64,000 bases of DNA from Pedobacter duraquae (GTDB lineage: Bacteria; Bacteroidota; Bacteroidia; Sphingobacteriales; Sphingobacteriaceae). The position numbers and the translations under genes were made by a program. Shown here in pieces: positions 17,931 through 26,978 of this stretch. A model generated the notes under the pieces. That model did not search any database. It was not told the DNA's origin and worked only from the letters and a program-made list of their open reading frames with translations. Location: assembly GCF_004362245.1 (NCBI RefSeq), contig NZ_SNWM01000002.1, positions 372,001 through 436,000 of the forward strand, given 5' to 3'. How positions within the stretch are numbered: position 1 is the stretch's first letter; every line of letters begins with the position of its first letter.

Positions 17931-19379
17931 ATGCTAAAAAACTACCAATCTGAGTTTCAAAACTGGATTGAAAAAGAAAAAAAAGCAATTGAACTGATCA
18001 AAGTTGTTGGCCAACTCTGGTTCGACAGATCCATTGAACTTGTACTTTTCAGAAAACCGCTGTTCGATGTGGGCAGCAGTGAAATTCTTGCGCACCACAA
18101 CTATGCCAGTACCGTAAGTGGTAAAAACATTGGCATTTACGAAACGCTGGAGTTGGCTACCGCCATCAGCGCAAGCAACCTCGCCCCTTCCAGAATTGAC
18201 ATCGGCCGTTTGGCCTCCGAATGGATCGAGGGAAACGATACATACGCCAGTGTAAATGATTTCATTATTAGCAAGCTTGGCACACACATCGGTAAAGACA
18301 AGATTAGCCTGAAAGCAAAAGACGTTGTACTTTATGGTTTTGGCCGTATTGGTCGTATTGCAGCGAGAGAACTTATCCTCCAGGCGGGAAAAGGTGAGCA
18401 GTTACGTTTGCGTGCCGTTGTTACCAGGAGCTACAGCGATGAGGAACTGACCAAACGTGCGGAATTATTAAAAACCGATTCTATCCATGGACCTTTTACG
18501 GGTACGATTGCGGTTGACTTTGAAAACCGCTCCTTAGTTGTAAACGGACAGACCATTTATTTCCTGACGGCCAGGGAACCTGAAGAACTTGATTATACCG
18601 AGTACGGCATCAACGATGCTTTATTGATCGACAATACCGGCGTGTTCCGCGATCGCGAAGGCCTAAGCAGACATCTGCAAGCAAATGGAATTAGCCAGGT
18701 ACTCCTTACCGCTCCTGCCAAAGGAGATATCCCAAATATTGTTACCGGCATCAACGATCAGGGAATAGATTTCAACATTGAAAAAATCATCTCTAATGCT
18801 TCATGCACTACAAATGCCATTGTGCCTGTGTTAAAACTGATAGATGATGCTTTTGGAATCCAAAAAGGACATCTGGAAAGCGTACATTCCTACACTAATG
18901 ATCAGAACCTGTTGGATAACTATCACAAAAAATACCGAAGGGGCCGATCTGCGGCATTAAATCTCGTGATTACTGAAACCGGGGCCGACAAAGCGGTATC
19001 AAAAGTGATTCCACACCTTGCAGGAAAGCTAACCGGCAATGCAGTCCGTGTTCCTACACCAAATGTTTCCCTGGCGATCCTGAATCTGGCACTTGACCAG
19101 GAAATCACCAAAGATGCTATAGCAAACGTGTTAAGAGAAGCTTCGCTGAGTGGAGAATTAACCGAACAGATTGAGTATTCCCTGTCCAATGAACTTGTAA
19201 GTACGGATTTGATTGGAAACAGTCATGCTGCAATTGTTGACGGACCGGCCACTATTATAGCAAATGACCATAGATCGGTCGTATTATATGTTTGGTATGA
19301 CAATGAATACGGATATACCCGGCAGGTGATCCGTCTGGCCAAGAAGATGGCCGGTGTTGTGCGTCTAACGTATTATTAA
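17931..19379 (+). CDS. gap: glyceraldehyde-3-phosphate dehydrogenase, long form
   Basis: The 482-aa protein contains a complete GAPDH: the Rossmann motif GFGRIG at 136-141, the catalytic Cys292 in SNASCTTNAIVP, the HSYTNDQNLLD loop, RRGRSAALN phosphate-binding region and the C-terminal WYDNEYGYTRQV. It is about 130 residues longer than common GAPDH because of an N-terminal extension of charged alpha-helical character (1-128). Long GAPDH forms are known in Bacteroidota and have been linked to a gluconeogenic or NADP-dependent role, but cofactor and direction cannot be told here. Cytoplasmic; its own terminator follows. Confidence 0.9.
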   Translation: MLKNYQSEFQNWIEKEKKAIELIKVVGQLWFDRSIELVLFRKPLFDVGSSEILAHHNYASTVSGKNIGIYETLELATAISASNLAPSRIDIGRLASEWIEGNDTYASVNDFIISKLGTHIGKDKISLKAKDVVLYGFGRIGRIAARELILQAGKGEQLRLRAVVTRSYSDEELTKRAELLKTDSIHGPFTGTIAVDFENRSLVVNGQTIYFLTAREPEELDYTEYGINDALLIDNTGVFRDREGLSRHLQANGISQVLLTAPAKGDIPNIVTGINDQGIDFNIEKIISNASCTTNAIVPVLKLIDDAFGIQKGHLESVHSYTNDQNLLDNYHKKYRRGRSAALNLVITETGADKAVSKVIPHLAGKLTGNAVRVPTPNVSLAILNLALDQEITKDAIANVLREASLSGELTEQIEYSLSNELVSTDLIGNSHAAIVDGPATIIANDHRSVVLYVWYDNEYGYTRQVIRLAKKMAGVVRLTYY

Positions 19380-19384
19380 AATTC

Positions 19385-19424
19385 AAACCGTTGTCTGATG
19401 ATCTATTCAGACAACGGTTTTTTA
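19385..19424. terminator. bidirectional terminator, GAPDH and aldo/keto reductase
   Basis: Stem AAACCGTTGTCTGA / TCAGACAACGGTTT with an 8-base loop, followed by a T run on the plus strand and AT-rich flank on the other, between convergent genes. Confidence 0.85.
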
Positions 19425-19426
19425 TA

Positions 19427-20410
19427 TTAAAATTGTGGCAACACCGGCTTGGTTTCCATAGCGTCCTCAATCTCTTCCATCACATCTTCTGTCAGTTCAT
19501 CAATGATATCCAGTGTAGTGAGATTCTCTTTAAGCTGCGCAGCTTTAGAGGCGCCAAGAATTACTGTGCTGACATTTGGATTTTTAAGGCACCATGCTAA
19601 CGCCAGCTTTGCCATAGGTATCTCAAGTCCATCTGCAATTTCCTGAAGTTTCTTTGCTTTTTCGAGTTTTCCATCTGCAAGGACAGTGTCTTTTAACCAC
19701 TCCATACCTTTCATATCCAAACGCGTTCCTTTAACATCGCCTGCAGTGTATTTACCGGAAAGTAATCCTGATGCGAGCGGCGACCAGATGGTTGTGCCGA
19801 GGCCATATTCTTTAAATAACAGCAAATAGTCTTTTTCCACTTTGGTTCTTTCCAGCAAATTATATTGTGGTTGCTCCATAGTTGGGCCAATGAGGTGGTT
19901 TTGTTTGGCTATACTGATCGCTTCCATAATTTCTGAAGCGCTCCATTCTGAAGTTCCCCAATACAGGATTTTCCCTTGTTGAAGTAAAGTATTCATTGCG
20001 AAAACCGTTTCTTCAATTGGGGTGTTTTTATCTGGGCGGTGACAAAAATATAAATCCAGATATTCAACTTGCAGGCGTTTTAACGCTGCGTTACATGCTT
20101 CGATTACGTGTTTACGAGATAAGCCGGTTTGATTGGCTCCTTTCTGAGCGGTACCAAAAAACACTTTGCTAGACACTACGTATGATGAGCGATCCCAATC
20201 TTTAGCCTTCAGGATTTTTCCCATCACCTCTTCAGATTTCCCTTCGGCATATCCTTCTGCGTTGTCAAAAAAATTGACCCCTGCATCATAGGCGATTCCC
20301 ATAAGTTCATCAGCTACTTTGTCGCTGATCTGTTGTCCGAACGTTAACCAGCTGCCTAAAGATAGCGCGCTGACCTGTAACCCTGATTTACCCAAACGTC
20401 TGTATTCCAT
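19427..20410 (-). CDS. aldo/keto reductase
   Basis: A 327-aa AKR of the YghZ / potassium-channel beta-subunit-like group. The barrel begins GKSGLQVSALSLG; catalytic residues are the Asp/Tyr in DNAEGYAEGKSE, Lys in VVSSKVF and His in YFCHRPD. The NADPH site includes the GASKAAQLKENL stretch near the C-terminus. The start is set at the ATG at 20410; a TTG two codons upstream is less likely. It reduces aldehydes or ketones; the natural substrate is unknown. No operon partner is seen. Confidence 0.9.
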   Translation of the reverse strand: MEYRRLGKSGLQVSALSLGSWLTFGQQISDKVADELMGIAYDAGVNFFDNAEGYAEGKSEEVMGKILKAKDWDRSSYVVSSKVFFGTAQKGANQTGLSRKHVIEACNAALKRLQVEYLDLYFCHRPDKNTPIEETVFAMNTLLQQGKILYWGTSEWSASEIMEAISIAKQNHLIGPTMEQPQYNLLERTKVEKDYLLLFKEYGLGTTIWSPLASGLLSGKYTAGDVKGTRLDMKGMEWLKDTVLADGKLEKAKKLQEIADGLEIPMAKLALAWCLKNPNVSTVILGASKAAQLKENLTTLDIIDELTEDVMEEIEDAMETKPVLPQF

Positions 20411-20574
20411 TTTCAAAATTTTAATGTGCTATAATTTAAAGAACTATAGTATCAACAGAGACAATGTGATTAAGTTTTTGCTAAAGACCATGGAGGTACC
20501 GGATATTTGTGATATATTAGATCATAAAATTGTCATAAAGTTTACATACACCTAATTAAAGCATTATTTATAGC

Positions 20575-21516
20575 ATGAGAGTATACCTGTTAATTCCATT
20601 AGCACTACTACTGAGCTGCCGGTCTGTTAAGAATTCCAATACACCAAAAAGCAACGAACAGTTACTTACTGATGTACGAATCTTATCTTCAGATGAATAT
20701 CAAGGTCGCAGAACTGGTACTAAAGGAGCCGAGATGAGCAGAAGCTATATCAGTGGACGACTAAAAAAGCTGGGACTGAAAAGTTTTAGCGGCTACACCA
20801 ATTACGAACAGCCCTTCAAGGCTAAAGAAAAGAATGGATCCTTGAGCGATGCCAAAAACCTGATTGCTTATATCCCTGGGAAAAGCGACCAGGCAATTGT
20901 AATTTCCGCGCACTACGACCACCTCGGTGTGGTTAACAATGAAATCTTCAACGGTGCAGACGACAATGCCTCGGGTGTTGCCGGTTTGCTGAAGATTGCC
21001 GCCTGGTATGCAAAGGCAAAACCAGATAACACGATTATTTTCGCCTTCTTTGATGCAGGAGAATTGGAATGGCAGGGCTCAAAATATTTTGTAAATCACA
21101 GCCCGATAATGTTAGAAAAGATATTAGTGAATATCAACCTGGATATGATCAGCCATAATGATCAGAACATACTTTATGTTGCAGGTACACTAAAGAACCC
21201 GCAATTGAAGCCCTTCATTACATATACCAACCAGGAGTTAAAAATTCGCACTGGTCACGACAACCCCAAACAAAGTGTTGAAGACTGGACCAACCAAAGC
21301 GATCAGGGTGCGTTTAATGCCAAAAAAGTTCCCTTCCTGTATTTCGGTGTAGAAGATCACAAAGACTATCACAAGGAAAGCGATGAATATCAAAACATCA
21401 ATCCAGATTTCCTTATCAGCACATCAAATGCAATTTTGGAGATTGTAGACAACATCGACAAACAAAGAGACATTCAAGCATTGTACCGGGAAAAGCTACA
21501 GATGAAAAAGCAATAA
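20575..21516 (+). CDS. M28-family peptidase-like lipoprotein lacking the catalytic base
   Basis: The 313-aa protein has a lipoprotein signal (LLLSC, Cys15) and a Peptidase_M28 domain (about 90-300). Zinc ligands are in place: His113 (SAHYDHLG), Asp130 (GADDNASG), Glu163, an Asp in NINLDMIS and a His in DYHKESD. In active M28 peptidases two Glu are adjacent (GEELGLLGS); here the sequence is AGELEWQGS, so the first Glu, the general base, is Gly162. Either it is catalytically dead or another residue takes over. Probably periplasmic or outer-membrane anchored. It converges on the S41 protease gene. Confidence 0.85.
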   Translation: MRVYLLIPLALLLSCRSVKNSNTPKSNEQLLTDVRILSSDEYQGRRTGTKGAEMSRSYISGRLKKLGLKSFSGYTNYEQPFKAKEKNGSLSDAKNLIAYIPGKSDQAIVISAHYDHLGVVNNEIFNGADDNASGVAGLLKIAAWYAKAKPDNTIIFAFFDAGELEWQGSKYFVNHSPIMLEKILVNINLDMISHNDQNILYVAGTLKNPQLKPFITYTNQELKIRTGHDNPKQSVEDWTNQSDQGAFNAKKVPFLYFGVEDHKDYHKESDEYQNINPDFLISTSNAILEIVDNIDKQRDIQALYREKLQMKKQ

Positions 21517-21540
21517 ACTATTATTTTTCATAAAGCTATA

Positions 21541-21588
21541 AAAAAAACACCCCGGATGTTGTACACATTCCGGGGTGTTTTTTTTTAT
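21541..21588. terminator. bidirectional terminator, M28-like and S41 genes
   Basis: Stem AAAAACACCCCGGA / TCCGGGGTGTTTTT with a 13-base loop, A run before and T run after, between convergent genes. Confidence 0.92.
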
Positions 21589-21607
21589 AGCTTTAGCTGT
21601 TTATGTT

Positions 21608-23239
21608 TTATTTTTTCAATTTATGCCGTGTTTCAACCATTCCAATTATGCGCCCTGAACCTTCCAGTTTTCCAGTCATATTAGCGGTAGCACTAGAGGT
21701 TGATAATGATCTCGACGCGTTAATCGAGGCTACGACTGAGGCACTCGGCTTAGCTGTAGCTGGTGCAAGCAGGTTGAGTGACTTAGCTACGTAGTTTTCC
21801 AACGGGTTATCAAAGTCGTGGAAACAATCATCAAATGCATCAACAACATCGGGTGTAAATCCTGCGTAGTACCCCCCCTCACCTTTAGAGTTTACAGTCT
21901 CGAACATCGAGTAGTAGACATCATAATGGTTTTCAATCGTGATCGGAAAGAATCCTACAGGCTTTCCATATGTCTGTGTACCAACTAACTTAACGTTTAC
22001 AAACGGCTTTAATGCGTTAATAGTCAACTCACTGGCAGACGCTGTGCTACCCGAAACGATAAATACTACATTTGTCACACCATTTAAAGACCCTTTTTTA
22101 TTAAATACAGCTGTATTTCCTGCAATCGAATAATCAACATTGGCGTAAGTTATTAACTTGCCACTTGAATACTGCAGTTTCCCATTCGCATCAACCAAGG
22201 GCTGATTTTTAAGGATTGATTCGGCACTATTAGCCTGCATAGATGTGTTGTATTTTTCTACATACATCGTTCCTTTCGCCGAAGATGGCGCAATGAGGTT
22301 AACAAGATATTCTGCTGTACTTACATATCCGCCGCCGTTATACCTTAAGTCAATAATTAAATCAGTGATTCCCTGTGCAGCAAAATCTGCAAAGACAGGA
22401 TCAAGATTAGCATCACTTCCGGAAGCTGTCAGCGCAGAAAAACGTGCAAAAGAAAGATAGCCGACCTTTTTACCTGATTGGGTAAATACCTTACTTTTAT
22501 AAACCGGGCTGCTTTTATAAGATGTGCGATTTAAGGTTTCTGTGAATGGGGTACCATCTGTTTTAAAACCTGATAATGTTGCAGATGTAATTGTATTTCC
22601 CGTTAAGGTGTTTAAAACAGTTCTTTCATTTTGAAAATCAGTCCCTATCGATTTACCGTTAACTGCAGTAATCCTTGTTCCCCTGGTCAATCCTTTTGCA
22701 GCTGCAGAGGAACCTGGACTTACCGCTCTGATATATACCTGGTAGTCATTGTCGGAATTCCCAACCGGATACAAACTATAAATCCCGATGTCATATCCAT
22801 CTCCATCGGTATTTACAGAACCAAGGGGCGCAATTACCGCAACGGGGTTTTTGTTACTCAAATCCTGGATATTGGAATATTTTGGCGTCGAAGGATCTGA
22901 GGCCCTATACTCATATGCAGCATTTGTTGCAGGGTTGATCTTGTACTTGGTAATTGCTAAAAGTTCAGCATTGTAATTTGCCAGATCAGTGGAAGCACTA
23001 GTGTATTGACGCGGGTTAAATACACCGTAACTAGGCAGCGCATCATTCCACAGGTAAACCTGCTTGGCGTATAAAAAAATAGAGTCTTTTGTAAGCTCCG
23101 CACGGGAACCTGTTGAAGGTGGTCCAACTGGAGTTACCGGATCAGGTGTTGGCGTAGTTTTTTTGCAGGCACCTAAGCCTGCGGCAGTAGTTACGGCCAG
23201 CACAAGCATCCAGCTTCTGGCTCCACGGTTCGTCTTCAT
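21608..23239 (-). CDS. S41 family C-terminal processing-type protease, lipoprotein
   Basis: A 543-aa secreted protease. The start at 23239 (MKTNRGARSW) gives a clean lipoprotein signal ending in GLGAC; an ATG 18 codons upstream would bury it. A PDZ-like segment (YQVYIRAVSPGSSAAAKGL, about 170-190) precedes the tail-specific protease domain: DLRYNGGGYV, the catalytic Ser in SGSTASASE and the Lys in TYGKPVG. Such proteins cleave envelope or secreted substrates and are abundant in Bacteroidota. It follows the HAD gene by 37 bp on the same strand and may share the lolD transcript. Confidence 0.9.
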   Translation of the reverse strand: MKTNRGARSWMLVLAVTTAAGLGACKKTTPTPDPVTPVGPPSTGSRAELTKDSIFLYAKQVYLWNDALPSYGVFNPRQYTSASTDLANYNAELLAITKYKINPATNAAYEYRASDPSTPKYSNIQDLSNKNPVAVIAPLGSVNTDGDGYDIGIYSLYPVGNSDNDYQVYIRAVSPGSSAAAKGLTRGTRITAVNGKSIGTDFQNERTVLNTLTGNTITSATLSGFKTDGTPFTETLNRTSYKSSPVYKSKVFTQSGKKVGYLSFARFSALTASGSDANLDPVFADFAAQGITDLIIDLRYNGGGYVSTAEYLVNLIAPSSAKGTMYVEKYNTSMQANSAESILKNQPLVDANGKLQYSSGKLITYANVDYSIAGNTAVFNKKGSLNGVTNVVFIVSGSTASASELTINALKPFVNVKLVGTQTYGKPVGFFPITIENHYDVYYSMFETVNSKGEGGYYAGFTPDVVDAFDDCFHDFDNPLENYVAKSLNLLAPATAKPSASVVASINASRSLSTSSATANMTGKLEGSGRIIGMVETRHKLKK

Positions 23240-23276
23240 AGTTTTTATAATAAGGTAGTTAGTTTGGTTAAGGTAG

Positions 23277-23882
23277 TTATAGTTCTTCAACATTCAAAAA
23301 AAATACGCCTGCAGCAGCAGCCATATTTTCATCTGCAATATCCCTGCCAATAAACATCACATTATCAGGATGTAAACTATGCTCTTGGAGAACGAATTCA
23401 ATACATACGGGATCCGGCTTCTGAGCGATTTCATCTGCAAAATAAACTTTGATATGCTGTGCTAATCCCTCCCACTCTAACTGGCGTAACTTATTGAGTT
23501 GCTTTTCTGGATTCCCGGAACTCAGCAAAAAAACTTGTTTACCAGATTGCACGAGTTTTTTCAAGAATTCAAGCACTTTAGGAAACATCAATAATTTCAA
23601 CGGCAGCTTTGCATTTCTATTGAGCAGATCAAAGTTCAGTCGATACTCCTCTTCCAGTGTAAACTTAGTTTTCGTGTTATCAAAGATCCCTGCAGCACCG
23701 TATTTTTCATATTGTTCTTTCATGTAGCCCAGCATTTCAGCGGCATCATTTTGAACTGTATATTCCATAAACTGGGCGAAAAGATAGTAAACCTGTAACA
23801 GATAATCTTTTTCAGGGTATAGCACATCATCAAACTCAAAGATGTACGCCTTATACTTATCAATTGTTGATTGTTCAATCAT
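23277..23882 (-). CDS. HAD-superfamily protein with Glu in place of the nucleophile Asp
   Basis: The 201-aa protein has the overall HAD fold: an N-terminal motif I, an alpha-helical cap (about 30-95), motif II Ser in FLLSSGNP, Lys in AQKPDP and the acidic motif IV IGRDIADENMAAAAG. In motif I the expected Asp-x-Asp is IFEFDDVLYP: the first position, the phospho-accepting nucleophile, is Glu16 (codon GAG), while Asp18 is kept. Glu is not a normal HAD nucleophile, so activity may be lost or altered. Its ATG overlaps the upstream stop (TAATG), so the two are translationally coupled. Confidence 0.8.
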   Translation of the reverse strand: MIEQSTIDKYKAYIFEFDDVLYPEKDYLLQVYYLFAQFMEYTVQNDAAEMLGYMKEQYEKYGAAGIFDNTKTKFTLEEEYRLNFDLLNRNAKLPLKLLMFPKVLEFLKKLVQSGKQVFLLSSGNPEKQLNKLRQLEWEGLAQHIKVYFADEIAQKPDPVCIEFVLQEHSLHPDNVMFIGRDIADENMAAAAGVFFLNVEEL

Positions 23883-24382
23883 TAACGTATAGTATATAGA
23901 ATAGCCGTCAGCGCATCCGGCCCTTCCGGAACATAGAACACGCCATTTAACTGATTTTCCTGCGCCAGATTTTTAATGTTATCAGTAGCTTCAGCAGGGT
24001 ATAATACCGCTCCTTCTTTAAATACTATCCACTTCATATCAGGTTGAATATCATCCTGTGGATAAAAGTACTGCGTAATCTCGGTTACTGAAGGCAGTAG
24101 AATCCGGATTTGAAATTCTTCAAAAAGGACTGTCGATTTAGCCATTGGCAGGATTTCAAATTCATGCAACGGCAATACAGTATCTATCTGATGATCCAGA
24201 CAAATGTTAAGTAAGTTGTGTGCAATAGACTCGTTCACCTCGCCGAGGCCAAGGAACTTATAGCTGGGAGATGTGAAGGCTGGAGTTTCGCCATAGTCGG
24301 CCAGGATAATATCGTGTCCCTCAAATGCTTTCAGCAACTTGAGCGCCTGCGCCGATTTTCCACCTGTTATTAATAGTTTCAT
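23882..24382 (-). CDS. pre-ATP-grasp-like domain protein, function unknown
   Basis: The 166-aa protein starts with a Rossmann-like strand and glycine loop (LLITGGKSAQALKLL) and later has DTVLPLHEFEIL, a pattern like the N-terminal domain of PylC/CarB-type ATP-grasp enzymes. The ATP-grasp domain itself is absent: the protein ends where it would begin. It lies 7 bp after lolD and overlaps the HAD gene start by one base, so it is part of an operon. Its role is unknown; a nucleotide- or metabolite-binding partner of the HAD protein is possible but is inference. Confidence 0.65.
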   Translation of the reverse strand: MKLLITGGKSAQALKLLKAFEGHDIILADYGETPAFTSPSYKFLGLGEVNESIAHNLLNICLDHQIDTVLPLHEFEILPMAKSTVLFEEFQIRILLPSVTEITQYFYPQDDIQPDMKWIVFKEGAVLYPAEATDNIKNLAQENQLNGVFYVPEGPDALTAILYTIR

Positions 24383-24389
24383 AGCTTAC

Positions 24390-25040
24390 TTATATAATCT
24401 GACCATCTTTCATAGTCACCACCCGGTCGCTGATCTCTGCCAGGTTCTCATTATGGGTAACGATCACAAAGGTTTGTTTGAAGTTATCCCGAAGGTTGAT
24501 AAAAAAATGGTGCAAGGCATCAGCGTTGGCAGAATCCAGGTTTCCAGAGGGCTCATCGGCCAGAATGATTGTCGGATTATTAATCAATGCGCGCGCCACA
24601 GCGATCCGTTGCTGCTCGCCTCCCGACAATTCATTGGGTTTGTGCTGTGCACGATCTTTTAGCCCTAGCAGGTCGAGGAGCTCCATTGCACGTATTTCAG
24701 CTTCCTTTTTAGAGGTCTTCGCTATAAACGCAGGTATGCAAATGTTTTCTATAGCAGAAAACTCTGGTAAGAGATGATGGAACTGGAATACAAAACCGAT
24801 GTGCTGATTTCTAAATACACTAACAAGCTCGCCTGTAAGGCTGGTGATTTTTGTGCCGTTAAGTTCTACGGTTCCTGCATCAGGCTTATCCAGGGTACCT
24901 AAGATATGCAATAAAGTACTCTTACCTGCACCGGAAGCACCTATGATACTTACAATCTCTCCTTTTTGAACTTCAAAATCAACTCCTTTTAAAATAGGCA
25001 GACTTCCATATGATTTTTTAATACCTGTAGCTTTCAGCAT
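24390..25040 (-). CDS. lolD: ABC transporter ATP-binding protein, LolD-like
   Basis: A 216-aa ATPase with Walker [10 protein letters not shown] (about 34-42), Q-loop [14 protein letters not shown], signature LSGGEQQR, Walker [13 protein letters not shown] and switch His in VTHNENL. The FxFHxLLPEF form and size match LolD, which powers release of lipoproteins from the inner membrane for transport to the outer membrane. The membrane partner LolC/E is not adjacent. It heads a minus-strand series with the pre-ATP-grasp, HAD and S41 genes. Confidence 0.88.
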   Translation of the reverse strand: MLKATGIKKSYGSLPILKGVDFEVQKGEIVSIIGASGAGKSTLLHILGTLDKPDAGTVELNGTKITSLTGELVSVFRNQHIGFVFQFHHLLPEFSAIENICIPAFIAKTSKKEAEIRAMELLDLLGLKDRAQHKPNELSGGEQQRIAVARALINNPTIILADEPSGNLDSANADALHHFFINLRDNFKQTFVIVTHNENLAEISDRVVTMKDGQII

Positions 25041-25179
25041 AAATACAAACTTACAAAAAGGTGTAGATTAAAAAACGCCCGGGGCGCAAATTTTATGCGC
25101 ATTTTTTATCTCAGAAAGATGATAATAAGTTTTTAAAACCGATCTGAAATTGTAGATTTGGATCAAATTTTTTCAGCAA

Positions 25180-26370
25180 ATGAATATCCACGAATATCAA
25201 GGTAAAGAAATACTTAAAAGTTTTGGTGTTGCCGTTCAAGAAGGCATTGTTGCCGATACGGTAGAGCAGGCTGTAGAAGCGGCTAAAAAAATGAAAACTG
25301 ATTACAACTCTGACTGGGTAGTAATCAAAGCGCAGATCCATGCGGGCGGAAGAGGTAAAGGTGGCGGTGTAAAACTGGCTAAAAACCTTGATGAGGTTAA
25401 AGAAAGAGCTACTGCAATTTTGGGTATGCAACTGGTTACTCCTCAAACTGGCCCTGAAGGTAAAAAGGTGAATAAGATCTTAGTTGCACAGGATGTATAT
25501 TATCCAGGTGCTTCAGAAACTAAGGAATTCTACATCAGCGTACTTTTAGACCGTGCTAAAGGCAGAAACATCATCATGTATTCTACCGAAGGTGGTATGG
25601 ACATTGAAGAAGTTGCAGAACACACTCCTCACTTAATTTTCAAAGAAGAAGTAGACCCTAAAGTTGGCTTGCAAGGATTCCAGGCGCGCAAAATCGCCTT
25701 TAACCTGGGCTTAAGCGGTGGCGCCTTTAAAGAAATGGTGAAATTTGTTTCAGCACTTTATAAAGCGTATGACAATACTGATTCAGCAATGTTTGAAATC
25801 AACCCGGTATTAAAAACTTCTGATGACAAAATCATTGCTGTTGATGCTAAGGTTGACTTAGACGAGAATGCTTTATTCCGTCATCCTGATTACGCAGCTA
25901 TGCGCGATAAACTGGAAGAAGATCCTACGGATGTTGAAGCTAGTGAGTCTAACTTAAACTATGTAAAATTAGATGGTAACGTTGGCTGTATGGTTAATGG
26001 TGCTGGTTTAGCAATGGCTACTATGGATATCATTAAGATTGCAGGTGGTGAGCCGGCTAACTTCCTGGATGTTGGTGGAACTGCGAATGCGCAAACCGTT
26101 AAAGCTGGTTTTAACATCATCTTGAAAGACCCTAACGTGAAAGCAATTCTAATCAATATCTTTGGTGGTATTGTTCGTTGTGACCGTGTTGCGCAAGGTG
26201 TTATCGATGCTTATAATGAAATCGGTAATGTTCCTGTACCAATCATCTGTCGTTTACAAGGTACTAATGCTGTAGAGGCAAAAAAATTAATTGACGAGTC
26301 CGGATTAAAAGTATATTCTGCTATTGCATTGAAAGATGCTTCAGACCTAGTAACTCAGGTATTGGCTTAA
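25180..26370 (+). CDS. sucC: succinyl-CoA ligase (ADP-forming) beta subunit
   Basis: The 396-aa protein has the ATP-grasp domain (MNIHEYQGKEIL start, KAQIHAGGRGKGGGVK nucleotide loop near residues 50-65) and the C-terminal CoA-ligase domain (GAGLAMATMDIIK, FLDVGGTA, NIFGGIVRCD near 335-345). With SucD it interconverts succinyl-CoA and succinate in the TCA cycle, making ATP. The alpha subunit gene is not adjacent: two hairpins follow directly, so sucD must lie elsewhere, as is common in this phylum. Confidence 0.96.
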   Translation: MNIHEYQGKEILKSFGVAVQEGIVADTVEQAVEAAKKMKTDYNSDWVVIKAQIHAGGRGKGGGVKLAKNLDEVKERATAILGMQLVTPQTGPEGKKVNKILVAQDVYYPGASETKEFYISVLLDRAKGRNIIMYSTEGGMDIEEVAEHTPHLIFKEEVDPKVGLQGFQARKIAFNLGLSGGAFKEMVKFVSALYKAYDNTDSAMFEINPVLKTSDDKIIAVDAKVDLDENALFRHPDYAAMRDKLEEDPTDVEASESNLNYVKLDGNVGCMVNGAGLAMATMDIIKIAGGEPANFLDVGGTANAQTVKAGFNIILKDPNVKAILINIFGGIVRCDRVAQGVIDAYNEIGNVPVPIICRLQGTNAVEAKKLIDESGLKVYSAIALKDASDLVTQVLA

Positions 26371-26390
26371 TATTTACTCAATAAATATAA

Positions 26391-26423
26391 AAAGGCTGTA
26401 CATCACTGTGCAGCCTTTTTTTT
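26391..26423 (+). terminator. sucC terminator
   Basis: Stem AAAGGCTGTACA / TGTGCAGCCTTT (one wobble), 4-base loop and 8-T run, 20 bases after the sucC stop. Confidence 0.9.
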
Positions 26424-26488
26424 GTGTCTTATTTTTCGGATTATAGAATCATACCGGAAGTAATTCTGATCTGGAAATTGTCTTAAAT

Positions 26489-26525
26489 TAAAAATCCTCC
26501 TACAGAATCTGCGGGAGGATTTTTA
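26489..26525 (+). terminator. second hairpin after sucC
   Basis: AAAAATCCTCC / GGGAGGATTTTT arms around a short loop that can form an inner CAGA/TCTG pair, with a short T run. It is probably a back-up terminator. Confidence 0.55.
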
Positions 26526-26978
26526 AAACCAAATATAAATTAAACGAGCATCACAAACATACTAATTATTTCCATAAAAATTCATGTTATCGATATTATT
26601 TTGGATATTTCTCATAAATAACTGTATTTCCGCGTATTAATTTTTAATAATTACCGATTTATATCAAAGCAGATCTATTGAAATCAATAAAAATCACAAA
26701 AAACACCCTAACCCTATTAATTAAAATAAAGAAAATAAGGATAAATATGAGAAAAGCCCTGAAAAAATAGTAAAAACAAATAAAAATCCTGTGTTTATAA
26801 AAATAAAACACAAAAAGAACAAGAAAACACACATATTTAGTATTTCACAGCTCTAAAAATGTAGTCTTAACAATTTTTGCACTAAATATCATTCGTATCA
26901 ATCTCTTCCTCAAACAAGCTAAGAAATTCTGTATTCTACCTCAAAATTCCTATTTTTGACGCTCTCCACAAAAACCAC
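26526..26978. promoter_or_regulatory. AT-rich gap before asnS with -7 element
   Basis: About 450 bp with very high A content and no credible coding frame. TATTTTTG at 26951-26958 matches the -7 consensus and lies 20 bases before the asnS start. No hairpin, T-box or repeat was seen in the rest. Confidence 0.45.

Noticed and set aside
17934-18287. Antisense frame inside the GAPDH gene
   Set aside because: It is a shadow of the GAPDH coding frame with no domain or promoter.
20411-20416. TTG start for the aldo/keto reductase
   Set aside because: ATG at 20410 matches the family start; TTG adds two residues without support.
26526-26950. Riboswitch or T-box leader for asnS
   Set aside because: The region is A-rich with no specifier hairpin, T-box sequence or terminator near asnS.
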